Assembly: GCF_014218295.1 (NCBI RefSeq)
Contig: NZ_AP023287.1
Coordinates: 4,464,001 to 4,528,000, forward strand
Direction of reading: 5' to 3'
Source of the DNA: Mycolicibacterium litorale
GTDB taxonomy: Bacteria > Actinomycetota > Actinomycetes > Mycobacteriales > Mycobacteriaceae
Length of the DNA stretch: 64,000 nucleotides
Shown: in pieces, positions 36,121 through 45,096 of the stretch
Layout: each line of letters starts with the position of its first letter
Numbering within the stretch: position 1 is the first letter of the stretch
The notes under the pieces: generated by a model
What the model was told of the DNA's origin: nothing
Seen by the model: the letters and a program-made list of their open reading frames with translations, nothing else
Database searches by the model: none
Position numbers and translations under genes: made by a program

Positions 36121-36868
36121 GCACTCCGGCACCCTGACGGTCATCGCGGAAACGCTGGGTCACGACACACTGCTGACGGTCGCCGGAGAACTCGACAGCA
36201 GCACGTACCGGGGGCTACGCGACCGGATCGTCAAGGCGGCCCTGGAAGAACCGGCGGCCGTGATCGTCGACGTCAGCGGCCTCGAGGTGGCCGCCGAGTC
36301 GGCGTGGGCGGTGTTCACCAGCGCCCGGTGGCACGTGACGCGATGGCCGGAGGTGCCGCTGGTGCTGGTCTGCCGGCATGTCCAGGGCAGGTCGGCTCTG
36401 CAGCGCAACGGCGTGACCCGATACGTCCCGGTCTTCTCCGGTATCGAAGAGGCCGTCGCGGCGGTGGCAGCCGAACAGCCGCTCAAACACCGCAGGCGCG
36501 CGAAGGAGGAATTGCCCGCCGAGCGGATCAGCCTCTGCTCCGCCCGAGAGATGGTCGAGCAGTGGCTCACCGCGTGGTCGCGCGAGGAGCTGATTCCGGT
36601 GGCGAAGATCGTCGTCACCGCGTTCGTGGAAAACGTGTTGCAGCACACCCGCAGTGCGCCGTCTGTGCGTCTGGAGGCAAGCGGCGAGACCGTGACGGTG
36701 GCCGTGGGTGACGAGAACCGGGCACCGGCCGTCGTGCGGGAACACAGCGACGGCCCTCGCCCGTCGGGTCTGAAGATCGTGGCGTCGCTGTGCCGGATGT
36801 GGGGGGTGGCACCGACGCCCACCGGCAAGACGGTCTGGGCGGTCCTCGGCCCGGAGAACAGATTATGA
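36110..36868 (+). CDS. STAS-GHKL ATPase fusion (anti-sigma antagonist plus anti-sigma kinase)
   Basis: 252 residues. The STAS domain (about 5-118) has 'DTLLTVAGELDSST' and 'AAVIVDVSGLEVAAESAW'. The RsbW/SpoIIAB-type HATPase (about 140-250) has N-box 'FVENVLQHT', G1-like 'VAVGDENRAPAV' and G2-like 'RPSGLKIVASL'. In Bacillus the two domains are separate partner proteins of a sigma-factor switch; here they are one chain. The GTG start lies inside the end of the CheB-like gene, so coupling is likely. It is the only intact gene between the two broken methylation genes. No sigma factor is adjacent. Confidence 0.85.
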   Translation: MTSEHSGTLTVIAETLGHDTLLTVAGELDSSTYRGLRDRIVKAALEEPAAVIVDVSGLEVAAESAWAVFTSARWHVTRWPEVPLVLVCRHVQGRSALQRNGVTRYVPVFSGIEEAVAAVAAEQPLKHRRRAKEELPAERISLCSAREMVEQWLTAWSREELIPVAKIVVTAFVENVLQHTRSAPSVRLEASGETVTVAVGDENRAPAVVREHSDGPRPSGLKIVASLCRMWGVAPTPTGKTVWAVLGPENRL

Positions 36869-36916
36869 ACGCGAGTATGTTGATTCGGCGGATGCAGACG
36901 GGTGGACGGGGCAACG

Positions 36917-38717
36917 GTGAACGACCAGTCAGACGAGGTGTTCGAGGCCCTGCTGCGCTACATGCGCGACTCCCGGGGGTTCGACTTCACCGGATACAAG
37001 CGCGCGTCGCTGATGCGGCGGGTCCGGCACCGGATGGACCAGGCGGGTTACGAGACCTTCGAGGAATACCTCGACGTGCTGCAGGCCAGTTCCGATGAGT
37101 TCGCCGCCCTGTTCAACACGATCCTGATCAACGTCACCGACTTCTTCCGCGACGCGGCCGCCTGGGACTTCCTGCGCGAGGAGGTGGTGCCGTCGCTGCT
37201 GGCCGAGCGCGGCCCCAGCGACCCGATCCGGGTGTGGAGTGCGGGCTGTGCCTCCGGCCGGGAGGCCTACACACTGGCGATGGTCATGGCGGAGGCGCTG
37301 GGACCCGAGGCGTTCCGCCAGCGCGTCAAGATCTACGCCACCGACGTCGACGAGGAAGCACTCACCGAGGCCCGCGCCGCCAGCTACGACGCGAAGTCCG
37401 TCGAATCGATCCCCACCGAGCTGCTGCGCCGCTATTTCGAACAGGTCGGCGGACGCTAAGTGTTCCGCAAGGACCTGCGGCGGGCGGTGATCTTCGGGCG
37501 CAACGACCTGGTCAAGGACGCCCCCATCTCGCGCGTGGATCTGCTGGTCTGCCGCAACACCCTGATGTACCTCAACGCCGACACACAACGAAACGTGTTG
37601 AGCCGCTTGCATTTCGCCCTCGCCCCCCGGGGCGTCCTGTTCCTCGGGCATGCGGAGATGCTGCTGAGCCACAGCGACCGCTTCACACCGTTGAACCTCA
37701 AGCAGCGCATCTTCCGCAAGGCGGCGGGCACCGAGCGGGCGGCGGAGCGCGTCGAGGCCGGCGGCGGCTCCTTCGACCGGCAGGGCGAACTCCCGGGGCT
37801 GGACCCGCTCCGCGATCTGGCGTTCCGGGTCAGCCCCGTGGCCCAGATCGTGGTGACCGGCGCCGATACGGTCGCGATGATCAACCAGCAGGCGGAGACC
37901 ACGTTCGGCCTCTCCGCCCGCGACATCGGCCGGCCGCTGCGCGACCTGGAGGTCTCCTACCGGCCCGATCGAGCTGCGCGCCTACCTCGAACAGGCCAAG
38001 GTGGAGCGCCGGTCGGCGATGGTGCAGGACGTCCGGTGGCAGCGTGCCGGCGCGGAAACCGTGTGGTTCGAGATCCACATCAACCCGCTGGTGGACGCCC
38101 GCGACGGGCTGATCGGCATGTCGGTCGTCTTCTTCGACGTCACGGCCACCCGGGCGCTGGTCGACAAGGTGGTGCAGACCAACCACCAACTCGAGGCGGC
38201 CTACGAGGAGCTGCAGTCCACCAACGAAGAGCTGGAGACCACCAACGAAGAGCTGCAGTCCACCGTCGAGGAGTTGGAGACCACCAACGAGGAGCTGCAG
38301 TCCACCAACGACGAACTCCACACCATCAACGCGGCGTTGCGCGAGCGCAGCGTCGAGCTCGACAGGGCGCAGACCTTCCTCGACTCACTGGTGAACAGCG
38401 TCAACCACGGGCTGGTGGTGGTCGACCGGGAGATGCGCGTCCTCGTCTGGAACCGCGGGTGCGAGGAGCTGTGGGGACTGCGCGCCGACGAGACGGCGGG
38501 CGTGCCGCTGGGTTCCCTGGACATCGGGCTTCCGCTGGCGGAGATCAAACCGCTGATCGGCAAGGCGTTCGTGGATTCCGACACCACCGGCGAGACCGTC
38601 GTCGACGCCGTCAACCGGCGCGGCCGGCCCACGAAGGTGCGGGTCATGTGCACCGCCTTCCGCGCCGCGGAGGGCACCGTCGACGGCGCGCTGCTACTGA
38701 TGGAAATGCTCCCCTGA
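36917..38717 (+). pseudogene. CheR-PAS methyltransferase with a nonsense codon and a frameshift
   Basis: The CheR N-terminal domain ('GFDFTGYKRASLMRRVRHRM') and SAM-binding domain ('RVWSAGCASGREAYTLA', 'IYATDVDEEALTEAR') run in one frame. A TAA at 37457-37459 stands where the family has Tyr ('GGR-Y-VFRKDLRR'). The same frame continues with 'DLLVCRNTLMYL' and a first PAS domain. At about 37967 an extra G shifts the frame: 'SYRP' must join 'IELRAYLEQAK'. The last part has a PAS end, a coiled coil of 'ELQSTNEELETTNE' repeats and a second PAS to 38717. Start GTG 36917 is chosen for its Shine-Dalgarno (GGACGGGG) and family N-terminus. Confidence 0.87.
38208..38310 (+). repeat. 42-bp coding repeat in CheR-PAS coiled coil
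   Basis: About 2.5 units starting at 38208, 38250 and 38292 encode alternating ELQST-N/V-EELETTN segments, the signature signalling helix of CheR-PAS proteins. It is a protein repeat, not a CRISPR. Confidence 0.85.
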
Positions 38718-39101
38718 GGCACGCGCCTCATCGTCGCGCTCTCGGCTGAAGTCGTCGGCCGCGGCGGCTTCGTGCCGCTCGGCTTCCGCGCGGTGGGTGG
38801 CCGCCGCGTCCTGGTGCGCTTCTGCGTCCCCGTTACCGGCGACGAGTGCCGCCTGTTCGTGGGCGGCCGCCGCCTGACGGTGAACCCGGCTGGCCTCCAG
38901 ATGGCGGTTCGCGGCGGCGTGGTGCGCTTTCTCCGCGCGGGTGAACGCCGCCATGGCGCTCTCATGTGCGCGCTCGGCGCTCTCCGGCGTGGGGGCGACT
39001 CCGTGGTGGAGATCTTCACGGCGCCTGCGCAGCTCCTCCACGCGGACACGTGCGAGTTCCGCGCGCGTGGCGGGTCCGTCGCCGGGCGAGCCTTCGGTCA
39101 T
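38694..39101 (-). CDS. Ala/His/Glu-rich coiled-coil protein
   Basis: 135 residues, almost entirely helical, with Ala, Glu, Arg and His in heptad-like spacing ('EKAHHAAANRHLEASRVHRQ', 'HQDAAATHRAEAERHEAA'). About 16 His residues could bind metal. The ATG at 39101 overlaps the GAF-ANTAR stop by 4 bases (ATGA), so the two are co-translated. Its 3' end overlaps the convergent CheR-PAS gene by 24 bases. The function is not recognised. Confidence 0.75.
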   Translation of the reverse strand: MTEGSPGDGPATRAELARVRVEELRRRREDLHHGVAPTPESAERAHESAMAAFTRAEKAHHAAANRHLEASRVHRQAAAAHEQAALVAGNGDAEAHQDAAATHRAEAERHEAAAADDFSRERDDEARASGEHFHQ

Positions 39102-39832
39102 GGCAACGGATGGTCGCTGTCGACGAGCCGCCGCGCGATGTCGACCAGCGGGGTGTTGCCGTCCTGAGAGAGCCGCTTGAGGAGGTCGAAGGCTTGGACG
39201 GCGTCGATGTTGAAACGCTCCATCAGCATCCCCTTGGCCTGGCCGATGATGTCGCGGGACGCCAGCGCGCTGCGGAACTGCTCGTCTCGGCGCTGCACGT
39301 CCCACGCGATCGCGGCATGGGTGGCGTAGACCAGGGCCACCTCGATCGCATCGTCGCCGAACACCCCGGGACGGTCGGCGTAGAAGTTGAGCGCGCCGAC
39401 GGTGCGTTGCCCGCTGAACAGGCGAAAGGACATCACGGACCGGACGTTGGTGCGCTGAAGGGCGTCGTGGCGGTAGCGCGGCCACCGCTGATCGACGGCC
39501 AGGTCGTCGACCACGATCGTGTGCTGCTCCCATGCCGCCGACAGACAGGGACCCTGGCCGTGGTCCTGCTGAACGCGGTCCAGCACCGCCGCGACGTCGT
39601 CGGTGGCGGCGATGGTGCGCACGGCACCGCCCCGGTCGGCCTGGGTGATCCCGGCGAAGTCGGCTCCGGGCACGAATTTGGCGGCGCTCTGCACGAGATC
39701 GCCCAGCGCCGTCTCGGCATCGGTGTGCCCGCTCTGCTGGAGGTCACGCACGAGCGCGGCCAGTTCCAGAGCGATAGAAGTGTGCGTTTCCGCCGACACC
39801 CGCCTCCCCTGACGTTGGCTGTCGGGATCCAT
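39098..39832 (-). CDS. GAF-ANTAR RNA-binding regulator
   Basis: 244 residues. The GAF domain (about 25-165; 'DFAGITQADRGGAVRTIAAT', 'QGPCLSAAWEQ') is followed by an ANTAR domain (about 180-240; 'ALASRDIIGQAKGMLMERF', 'AFDLLKRLSQDGNTPL'). ANTAR proteins bind dual-hexaloop RNA and prevent termination. The typical 'R-x-I-I-G-Q-A-K-G-x-L-M' is intact. ATG 39832 is preferred to an upstream open frame. It is coupled with the coiled-coil gene downstream. Confidence 0.93.
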   Translation of the reverse strand: MDPDSQRQGRRVSAETHTSIALELAALVRDLQQSGHTDAETALGDLVQSAAKFVPGADFAGITQADRGGAVRTIAATDDVAAVLDRVQQDHGQGPCLSAAWEQHTIVVDDLAVDQRWPRYRHDALQRTNVRSVMSFRLFSGQRTVGALNFYADRPGVFGDDAIEVALVYATHAAIAWDVQRRDEQFRSALASRDIIGQAKGMLMERFNIDAVQAFDLLKRLSQDGNTPLVDIARRLVDSDHPLP

Positions 39833-39861
39833 GCTACGACGGGGATTGAGGCCAGTTGTGG

Positions 39862-40926
39862 TCACAGCGATGCCCCCCGCAACGTGGCATGCGGGCTTCG
39901 CCCGTAGGTCTGCCGGTAGAGCACCGAGAAGCGGCCGGTGTGGGCGAAACCCCACCGCGCCGCGATGGCGGTGACGGTGTCGTGGCCGGGGCCGCCGGCG
40001 ATGAGGTCCTGATGCGCGTGATGCAGGCGCAGCCGTCGCAGATACTGCACCGGCGTCGTCTCCAGGTGCCGGCGGAACATGTACTGCACCGCCCGGGGGG
40101 AGACGTGGATGGCCGCGGCGATGTCACCGAGCCCGATGTCGGTGGCGAGGTGCGACTCGATGAACTCGACCGCGCGACGCAGGAGTACCGGTTTGGTGTC
40201 CCTGTCGCAGTCGGTCGGTTCGGCATCGAGCGTGTTCGGGAAGGCCGACAGGGTCACGGCGGCGAGCAGTCGTCCCGCCTGTCCGAGCACCAGCGGAGTG
40301 GCCAGCGCATCGTCGGCCAGCACGCTGTCCCTGACGTAGCGGACGGTCTGCTGCCAGAGCCGTTGGGCGGTTTCGTCGACGGGTTCGAACATCGCGAACC
40401 TGATCTGTGCGGCGGGTGCGTGCGGCGCCCCCCCGGCGACGCCTGCGACCAGAGAGGGTGCCAGCAGCACCGTGGTGAACGCGACGTCCTCACCCTCGAC
40501 GTCGTGCGGCAGATCGGGTTGGACGAGCAGCGTGACTTCGCCCGCTCGGGCCTGCCCTTCGACGCCGGCGCACCGCCCGGCGATCCGGCCCCGGTGCGTC
40601 CACACCACTGCCACCTTGTGCAGCGGGTCCGGTGACGCGGTGAAGCCGCCGACCACCTCCACCTCGTCGATCGCGAAGGCGCCGGCGTCCTGGCGGGTGT
40701 GAGTGAGCACCGTGCCGTGGGCGGGGTCGCCCAGCCACGACAGACGCAGCCGGGCGCCGTAGGCCTCTTCGAGGAACGCCTCGGCCTTGTCCGGGTCCTG
40801 GATCTCCACCCGGTTTCGTATCGGGGGGACGACGGAATCGAGCTGTGTGGTTATGGGATTCACCTCTGCGGCCGACGCAGTCGCGGGGCTGAGGCTGAAC
40901 CCCCTGTTGCTCACCACTTTAGCCAA
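39862..40926 (-). CDS. AraC-family transcriptional regulator
   Basis: 354 residues. The C-terminal tandem HTH (about 255-350) contains 'IGLGDIAAAIHVSPRAVQYMFRRHL' (read as helix pair) and 'IAARWGFAHTGRFSVLYRQTYGRSP'. The N-terminal 200 residues form an AraC-binding-like-2 cupin domain. The ligand is unknown. It is separated from the divergent SDR gene by 84 bases, where it may act. Confidence 0.92.
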   Translation of the reverse strand: MAKVVSNRGFSLSPATASAAEVNPITTQLDSVVPPIRNRVEIQDPDKAEAFLEEAYGARLRLSWLGDPAHGTVLTHTRQDAGAFAIDEVEVVGGFTASPDPLHKVAVVWTHRGRIAGRCAGVEGQARAGEVTLLVQPDLPHDVEGEDVAFTTVLLAPSLVAGVAGGAPHAPAAQIRFAMFEPVDETAQRLWQQTVRYVRDSVLADDALATPLVLGQAGRLLAAVTLSAFPNTLDAEPTDCDRDTKPVLLRRAVEFIESHLATDIGLGDIAAAIHVSPRAVQYMFRRHLETTPVQYLRRLRLHHAHQDLIAGGPGHDTVTAIAARWGFAHTGRFSVLYRQTYGRSPHATLRGASL

Positions 40927-41010
40927 ACCGCGGCCGATCTCTCGCGGTGAGGTTCGACGCCACGCTACCGGCCGGGCGGCCGGGCTGCCCGCGAGAGCCG
41001 ATGTGATGGG

Positions 41011-41781
41011 ATGACGGGCATGTCCGTACTCGACAGATTCCGTCTCGACGACAAGGTCGTCATCGTCACCGGCGCCTCTTCGGGTCTCGGTGTCGCGTTC
41101 GCGAAGGCGTGTGCCGAGGCCGGCGCGGACGTGGTCCTGGCCGCACGCCGCGTCGAGAAGCTGGAAGGCACCGCCGAGCTGGTGCGGTCCGCGGGGCGTC
41201 GCGCCCTGCCGGTCGCCACCGACGTCGCCGATCCGGCGCAGTGCCAGGCGATGGTGGACGCCGCGATGGCCGAGTTCGGGCGCGTCGACGTGCTGGTGAA
41301 CAACGCCGGCGTGGGCACCGCCGTCCCGGCCACCCGGGAGACTCCGGAGGAGTTCCGCGCCGTCGTCGACATCAACCTCAACGGGTCGTACTGGGCGGCG
41401 CAGGCGTGCGGTCGGGTGATGACGCCGGGGAGCTCGGTGGTCAACATCTCGAGCATCCTGGGCATCACCACCGCCGGTCTCCCGCAGGCCGCCTACAGCG
41501 CGAGCAAGGCGGCGATCGCGGGGTTGACGCGAGATCTGGCCCAGCAGTGGGGAACTCGCAAGGGAATCCGTGTCAACGCGATCGCGCCCGGCTTCTTCAA
41601 ATCGGAGATGACCGATCAGTACAAGCCCGGATACCTCGAGAGCGTCGTCCAGCGGGCGGCGCTGGGCCGCACCGGTGACCCCGAAGAGCTCGCCGCCACG
41701 CTGGTGTGGTTGGCCTCGGACGCGGGTGGTTACGTGACGGGCCAGACCATCGTCGTCGACGGCGGCGTCACGATCACCTGA
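41011..41781 (+). CDS. Short-chain dehydrogenase/reductase
   Basis: A 256-residue classical SDR. TGASSGLG lies near residue 20, with 'VLVNNAGVGTAVP', Ser in 'VVNISSILG', catalytic 'YSASKAAIAGL' and the C-terminal 'GQTIVVDGG' typical of FabG-like enzymes. The substrate is not determinable. The start is ATG 41011, or ATG 41020. It ends 6 bases before the convergent methyltransferase-like gene. Confidence 0.9.
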   Translation: MTGMSVLDRFRLDDKVVIVTGASSGLGVAFAKACAEAGADVVLAARRVEKLEGTAELVRSAGRRALPVATDVADPAQCQAMVDAAMAEFGRVDVLVNNAGVGTAVPATRETPEEFRAVVDINLNGSYWAAQACGRVMTPGSSVVNISSILGITTAGLPQAAYSASKAAIAGLTRDLAQQWGTRKGIRVNAIAPGFFKSEMTDQYKPGYLESVVQRAALGRTGDPEELAATLVWLASDAGGYVTGQTIVVDGGVTIT

Positions 41782-41787
41782 CGACGC

Positions 41788-42657
41788 CTAACGCACGAGG
41801 TACTGCTGGCCCGGCATGAAGTCGCCGAGCAGGACCGCCCGCGCACCGTGGTCGAGGACGACGGCCGCGAACGGATCGCCGGCGTGCATGGCCAGCAGCA
41901 GCGACTCCGCACCGAACCAGCCGCGCGCCACCACGTCGCGCTGCGCCGCGGGCATGCTCTCGTTGAGCGCCCAGTTCGAGATGAACAGGTCGGCGTCGAC
42001 GTCCAGGTCACCGACGAGGCCGATCGGCACGACGTTGACGCGTCCCGCCTCGGGCCGGACCGGTCCGCGGTGGTGCAGCACGACGCGGTCCTCGCCCAGC
42101 GTCGCCGAGAGGTAGAGCCACTGCAGCGCGGCGAACACCGGGGTGTCGATGACGACGCACGTCGGGTCGCCGCCGTGCAGCCGCACCAGCAGCCGCATCA
42201 GGCTGCCGAATCCGCCGCCCCACTCGACGACGGTCGAGGCATCGCGCACCCGCCGGCCGGTGGCCTCCTCGTAGCGCAGCAGATGGTGCAGCTGGTGCAC
42301 CGTGTTGGGTGAGGTCTGAATGTGCGTGCCGGGCACCGGCACGGTCGGCGGTTCGCCCACCCGGTCCTCGGCCAGCAGGGCGTCGTCGCCGAGCCGCTCC
42401 CGAACGAAGGGCAGTTCGTAGGGCACGATGCGCTCCCCCATCAGCATCTGGAACCGGATGGCGGGGTGGCACAGGAAGTCGTGCGGCGGCACCGGAAGCA
42501 GGTCGCGGGCCAGTTGCGCGTTGCGTTCCGCCCAGTCCGCGCGCACGTACCGGGGATCGACGCAGTGGCGGACGGCGTCGAACTGGCGGGCGAAGCGGGT
42601 CGCGAGGCCGGCGAGCGATCCCCACCCGGCGGCCGTGTCGTTCTGGTCGGAGGGCAT
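41788..42657 (-). CDS. Putative sugar O-methyltransferase-like protein
   Basis: 289 residues. A helical N-terminus leads to a Rossmann-type core whose motif I is 'TVVEWGGGFGSLMRLLVRLH', with 'CVVIDTPVFAALQWLYL' after it as the usual acidic strand-2 position. It resembles the family annotated as putative sugar O-methyltransferase. No direct catalytic residue can be named. ATG 42657 is chosen; the open frame extends upstream through the divergent DUF4383 gene. Confidence 0.75.
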   Translation of the reverse strand: MPSDQNDTAAGWGSLAGLATRFARQFDAVRHCVDPRYVRADWAERNAQLARDLLPVPPHDFLCHPAIRFQMLMGERIVPYELPFVRERLGDDALLAEDRVGEPPTVPVPGTHIQTSPNTVHQLHHLLRYEEATGRRVRDASTVVEWGGGFGSLMRLLVRLHGGDPTCVVIDTPVFAALQWLYLSATLGEDRVVLHHRGPVRPEAGRVNVVPIGLVGDLDVDADLFISNWALNESMPAAQRDVVARGWFGAESLLLAMHAGDPFAAVVLDHGARAVLLGDFMPGQQYLVR

Positions 42658-42753
42658 GCCGGCAAATACCCGCTGTGCGTTTGGCCAATCGGTTTCCGCG
42701 CCGCGCAGCGGGGTAGACGAGACGCGCGCCAAACAACGAGGGAGGCACAACCG

Positions 42754-43236
42754 ATGGCCATGCCGGGAACGCAGGGCACACCGCAAGCGGCGCCGACAGC
42801 CGGGAAGGCACCGGTGCAGAAGGCGTCGTTGGCCGTGGGGGCGGTGTTCCTGCTGGTCGGCGTTCTGGGTTTCATCCCCGGCATCACCACCCATTACGAC
42901 CGGCTGACGTTCGCGGGCCACCACTCGGGGGCGATGCTGCTGGGGATCTTCGCCGTCTCGGCGTTGCACAACGTCGTGCACCTGGTGTTCGGCGTGCTCG
43001 GCATCGCACTGCACGGGACCTTCAACGCGGCCAAGTGGTTCCTGATCGGCGGCGGGCTCGTGTACGCGGTGCTGTGGCTCTACGGCCTGCTGATCGACCA
43101 CGATTCCACCGCGAACTTCGTCCCGCTCAACACCGCCGACAACTGGCTGCACCTCGGGTTGGCGATCGCGATGATCGGGTTGGGCGCCGTGCTCGGCCGC
43201 GTGCCGTCGCGGCTGCACGACCGGCGCCACACATAG
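42754..43236 (+). CDS. DUF4383 membrane protein
   Basis: 160 residues with four TM helices (about 24-45, 60-82, 91-113 and 128-150). 'GAMLLGIFAVSALHNVVHLVFG' (one helix) with conserved His residues is the DUF4383 hallmark. ATG 42754 follows GAGGGAGG. The function is unknown. Confidence 0.9.
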   Translation: MAMPGTQGTPQAAPTAGKAPVQKASLAVGAVFLLVGVLGFIPGITTHYDRLTFAGHHSGAMLLGIFAVSALHNVVHLVFGVLGIALHGTFNAAKWFLIGGGLVYAVLWLYGLLIDHDSTANFVPLNTADNWLHLGLAIAMIGLGAVLGRVPSRLHDRRHT

Positions 43237-43287
43237 TCCCGGCGCGTCATTGACCCGGACCCCGAGCGCGGTGCCTATTCTCGGCGG

Positions 43288-43773
43288 GTGAGTGAGTCGG
43301 TCTCAGATGTCTCAGCTGTCGTGGTCATCCACACCGACGGCGGATGCCGGCCCAATCCCGGACCGGGCGGTTGGGGAGCCGTGCTGCGACACCGCGGCCA
43401 CGTCCGCGAGATGTGCGGCGGGGACGCCGGCGCGACGAGCAACAACCGAATGGAGCTGACCGCGCCGATCATGGCGCTGGAGGCGTTGACCAGACCCGTC
43501 GTCGTCCATCTGCACACCGACAGCACCTATGTCCGCAACGGCATCACCAAGTGGGTGCTCGGCTGGGAGCGCAACGGCTGGCGGACCGCGGCGAAGCAGC
43601 CGGTGAAGAACGTCGACCTGTGGCAGCGCCTCCAGAAGGCCTGTGCCCGCCACCGTGTCGAGTGGTTCTGGGTGAAAGGCCATTCCGGGGTCGCCGACAA
43701 CGAGCTGGCCGACCAGCTGGCGACCCGGGGTCTGCAGGAGGCGATGGCGGCGGCGGTCGTTCCTACCAGGTGA
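43288..43773 (+). CDS. rnhA: Ribonuclease HI
   Basis: 161 residues. The catalytic DEDD set is visible: Asp in '[18 protein letters not shown]', Glu in '[10 protein letters not shown]', Asp in 'HLHTDSTYV', and the final Asp with His in '[18 protein letters not shown]'. It degrades RNA in RNA-DNA hybrids. GTG 43288 gives the expected start. Its last bases are immediately followed, on the other strand, by a cytochrome P450 fragment. Confidence 0.96.
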   Translation: MSESVSDVSAVVVIHTDGGCRPNPGPGGWGAVLRHRGHVREMCGGDAGATSNNRMELTAPIMALEALTRPVVVHLHTDSTYVRNGITKWVLGWERNGWRTAAKQPVKNVDLWQRLQKACARHRVEWFWVKGHSGVADNELADQLATRGLQEAMAAAVVPTR

Positions 43774-44462
43774 CCGACGCACTGGTGGGGCCCGAATCCG
43801 AATGCGACGTGATTGCCCGCGGGGCGCTCGAGGTCGAGGCGGGCGGGCTCGGGGAAGACCGACTCGTCCCAATTGGCGGGTGAGAGGTCGAGGACGATGC
43901 CCTCGCCCGCGGCGATGCAGTTGACCCGGATCTCGTGATCCGCCAATGCAAGCGCAGCGGCCTTGGAGAAGTGGATGACGGCGGCTTTGGAGGCGACGTA
44001 GGGCATGACGCCGGGGCTGGCCTCGATACCCCCGATAGAGGACATGTTGATGATCGAACCGCCGCCGTGGCGCGCCATGTGCCGGGCGGCGTCGCGGGTG
44101 CCGACCATGACACCGAACAGGTTCACCGACATCACCCGGTCGAAGTCCGCGAGGTCGTCTTCGAGGAAGTCGTGCCGGCGGGTGCCGCTGATGGCGGCGT
44201 TGTTGACCATGACGTCCAGCGCGCCGAAATGGTCGACCGCGGTGGCCACCAGGGCGGCGACCTGTTCTCGGTCGGCGACGTCGGTGTGGCAGAACAGCGC
44301 GGCGGAACCGTGGCGGGCGGCGACACGTTTGCCGTCGGCGTCGTTGAGGTCGGCGACGACGACCCGCGCCCCGTCGGCGACGAAGCGTTCCACGATCGCC
44401 TCGCCGAGTCCCGAGGCGCCCCCCGTGACGACGGCGACCTTGCCAGAAAGGCCCTTAGTCAC
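43527..44462 (-). CDS. Chimera of a truncated SDR and a cytochrome P450 fragment
   Basis: Residues 1-184 are an [11 protein letters not shown] (13-20), '[10 protein letters not shown]', 'INMSSIGG' and 'YVASKAAV', ending at 'EIRVNCIA'. Residues 185-232 are from the end of a cytochrome P450: '[16 protein letters not shown]', 'FPEPARLDL' and the heme loop [10 protein letters not shown] with its Cys. P450 similarity stops at about 43774, exactly at the rnhA stop codon. The frame then runs antisense through rnhA to 43527. The SDR lacks its C-terminal substrate region and the P450 everything else. This is a deletion scar that happens to be in frame; a stable product is doubtful. Its ATG overlaps the tetR stop by 4 bases. 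Confidence 0.8.
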   Translation of the reverse strand: MTKGLSGKVAVVTGGASGLGEAIVERFVADGARVVVADLNDADGKRVAARHGSAALFCHTDVADREQVAALVATAVDHFGALDVMVNNAAISGTRRHDFLEDDLADFDRVMSVNLFGVMVGTRDAARHMARHGGGSIINMSSIGGIEASPGVMPYVASKAAVIHFSKAAALALADHEIRVNCIAAGEGIVLDLSPANWDESVFPEPARLDLERPAGNHVAFGFGPHQCVGHLVGTTAAAIASCRPRVASWSASSLSATPEWPFTQNHSTRWRAQAFWRRCHRSTFFTGCFAAVRQPLRSQPSTHLVMPLRT

Positions 44463-45079
44463 TGCGGCTGTCCCTCGTCACGTGCCGACAGCTTCTCGCT
44501 GCGATCCAGCGCCGCGTGCAGATGCGCCAGCCGGTCGACGAACTGTTCGCAGTCCAGCGGGTCGGCGCCGTTGACGACCCACTCGGTGAGGAAGGCGATG
44601 CCACCACCGGTGAGGTAGACCGCCAGATCCTCGGCGGTCTGCGGGTCCCGGTCGTCGCCGAGGATCTGGTCGACCAACGCCCGGTTGGGCGGCAGATGCA
44701 GTTCGGCCAGACCCCTGCTGAAGGCGGACGCGCACGAACTGGTCAGCACCGGCCGGTAGAAGCGGCGGTGCGCGGCGAAGTGCCGTGCGGTCACCAGCGC
44801 ACGCTCGCGCGGAGCCAGGGCCGGCCGGTCGGCGATCTGCGGGAGGACGTCGTGGCGCAGCAGGTCGAGGGCGGCTTCCACCACGAGGGTGTCGCGGTCG
44901 CCGAACTGCTGGTAGATCACCTGCCGGCTCAGTGCAGCGGCCTCGGCGATCGCGGCGGTCGTCACGTTGGCGGACTCCCCACGGCTGACCAGGTCGATCA
45001 CGGCCGCAAACAGCGCCGCTCGGGAGCGGCGCACCCGGGGATCGACGGGAGGCGGCTGCACCTCAGGAATACTTAGCAC
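44459..45079 (-). CDS. TetR-family regulator
   Basis: 206 residues. The HTH is at about 19-65 ('RAALFAAVIDLVSRG', 'TTAAIAEAAALSRQVIYQQFG'). The C-terminal ligand domain is not assignable. It is coupled by a 4-base overlap to the SDR chimera, suggesting it once regulated an SDR/P450 operon. Direct repeats at 45097-45126 just upstream may be its operator. The ATG at 45079 is used; the first 12 residues are variable. Confidence 0.9.
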   Translation of the reverse strand: MLSIPEVQPPPVDPRVRRSRAALFAAVIDLVSRGESANVTTAAIAEAAALSRQVIYQQFGDRDTLVVEAALDLLRHDVLPQIADRPALAPRERALVTARHFAAHRRFYRPVLTSSCASAFSRGLAELHLPPNRALVDQILGDDRDPQTAEDLAVYLTGGGIAFLTEWVVNGADPLDCEQFVDRLAHLHAALDRSEKLSARDEGQPQ

Positions 45080-45096
45080 AACTCACAAACTACGCG

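Noticed and set aside
37457..37459. The TAA in CheR as a recoded codon
   Set aside because: No recoding of TAA is known in mycobacteria, no stimulatory structure is visible, and a second lesion lies in the same gene.
38208..38310. Regular 42-bp direct repeats that could suggest a CRISPR
   Set aside because: They have no spacers and encode the known ELQSTNEELETTNE signalling coiled coil in frame.
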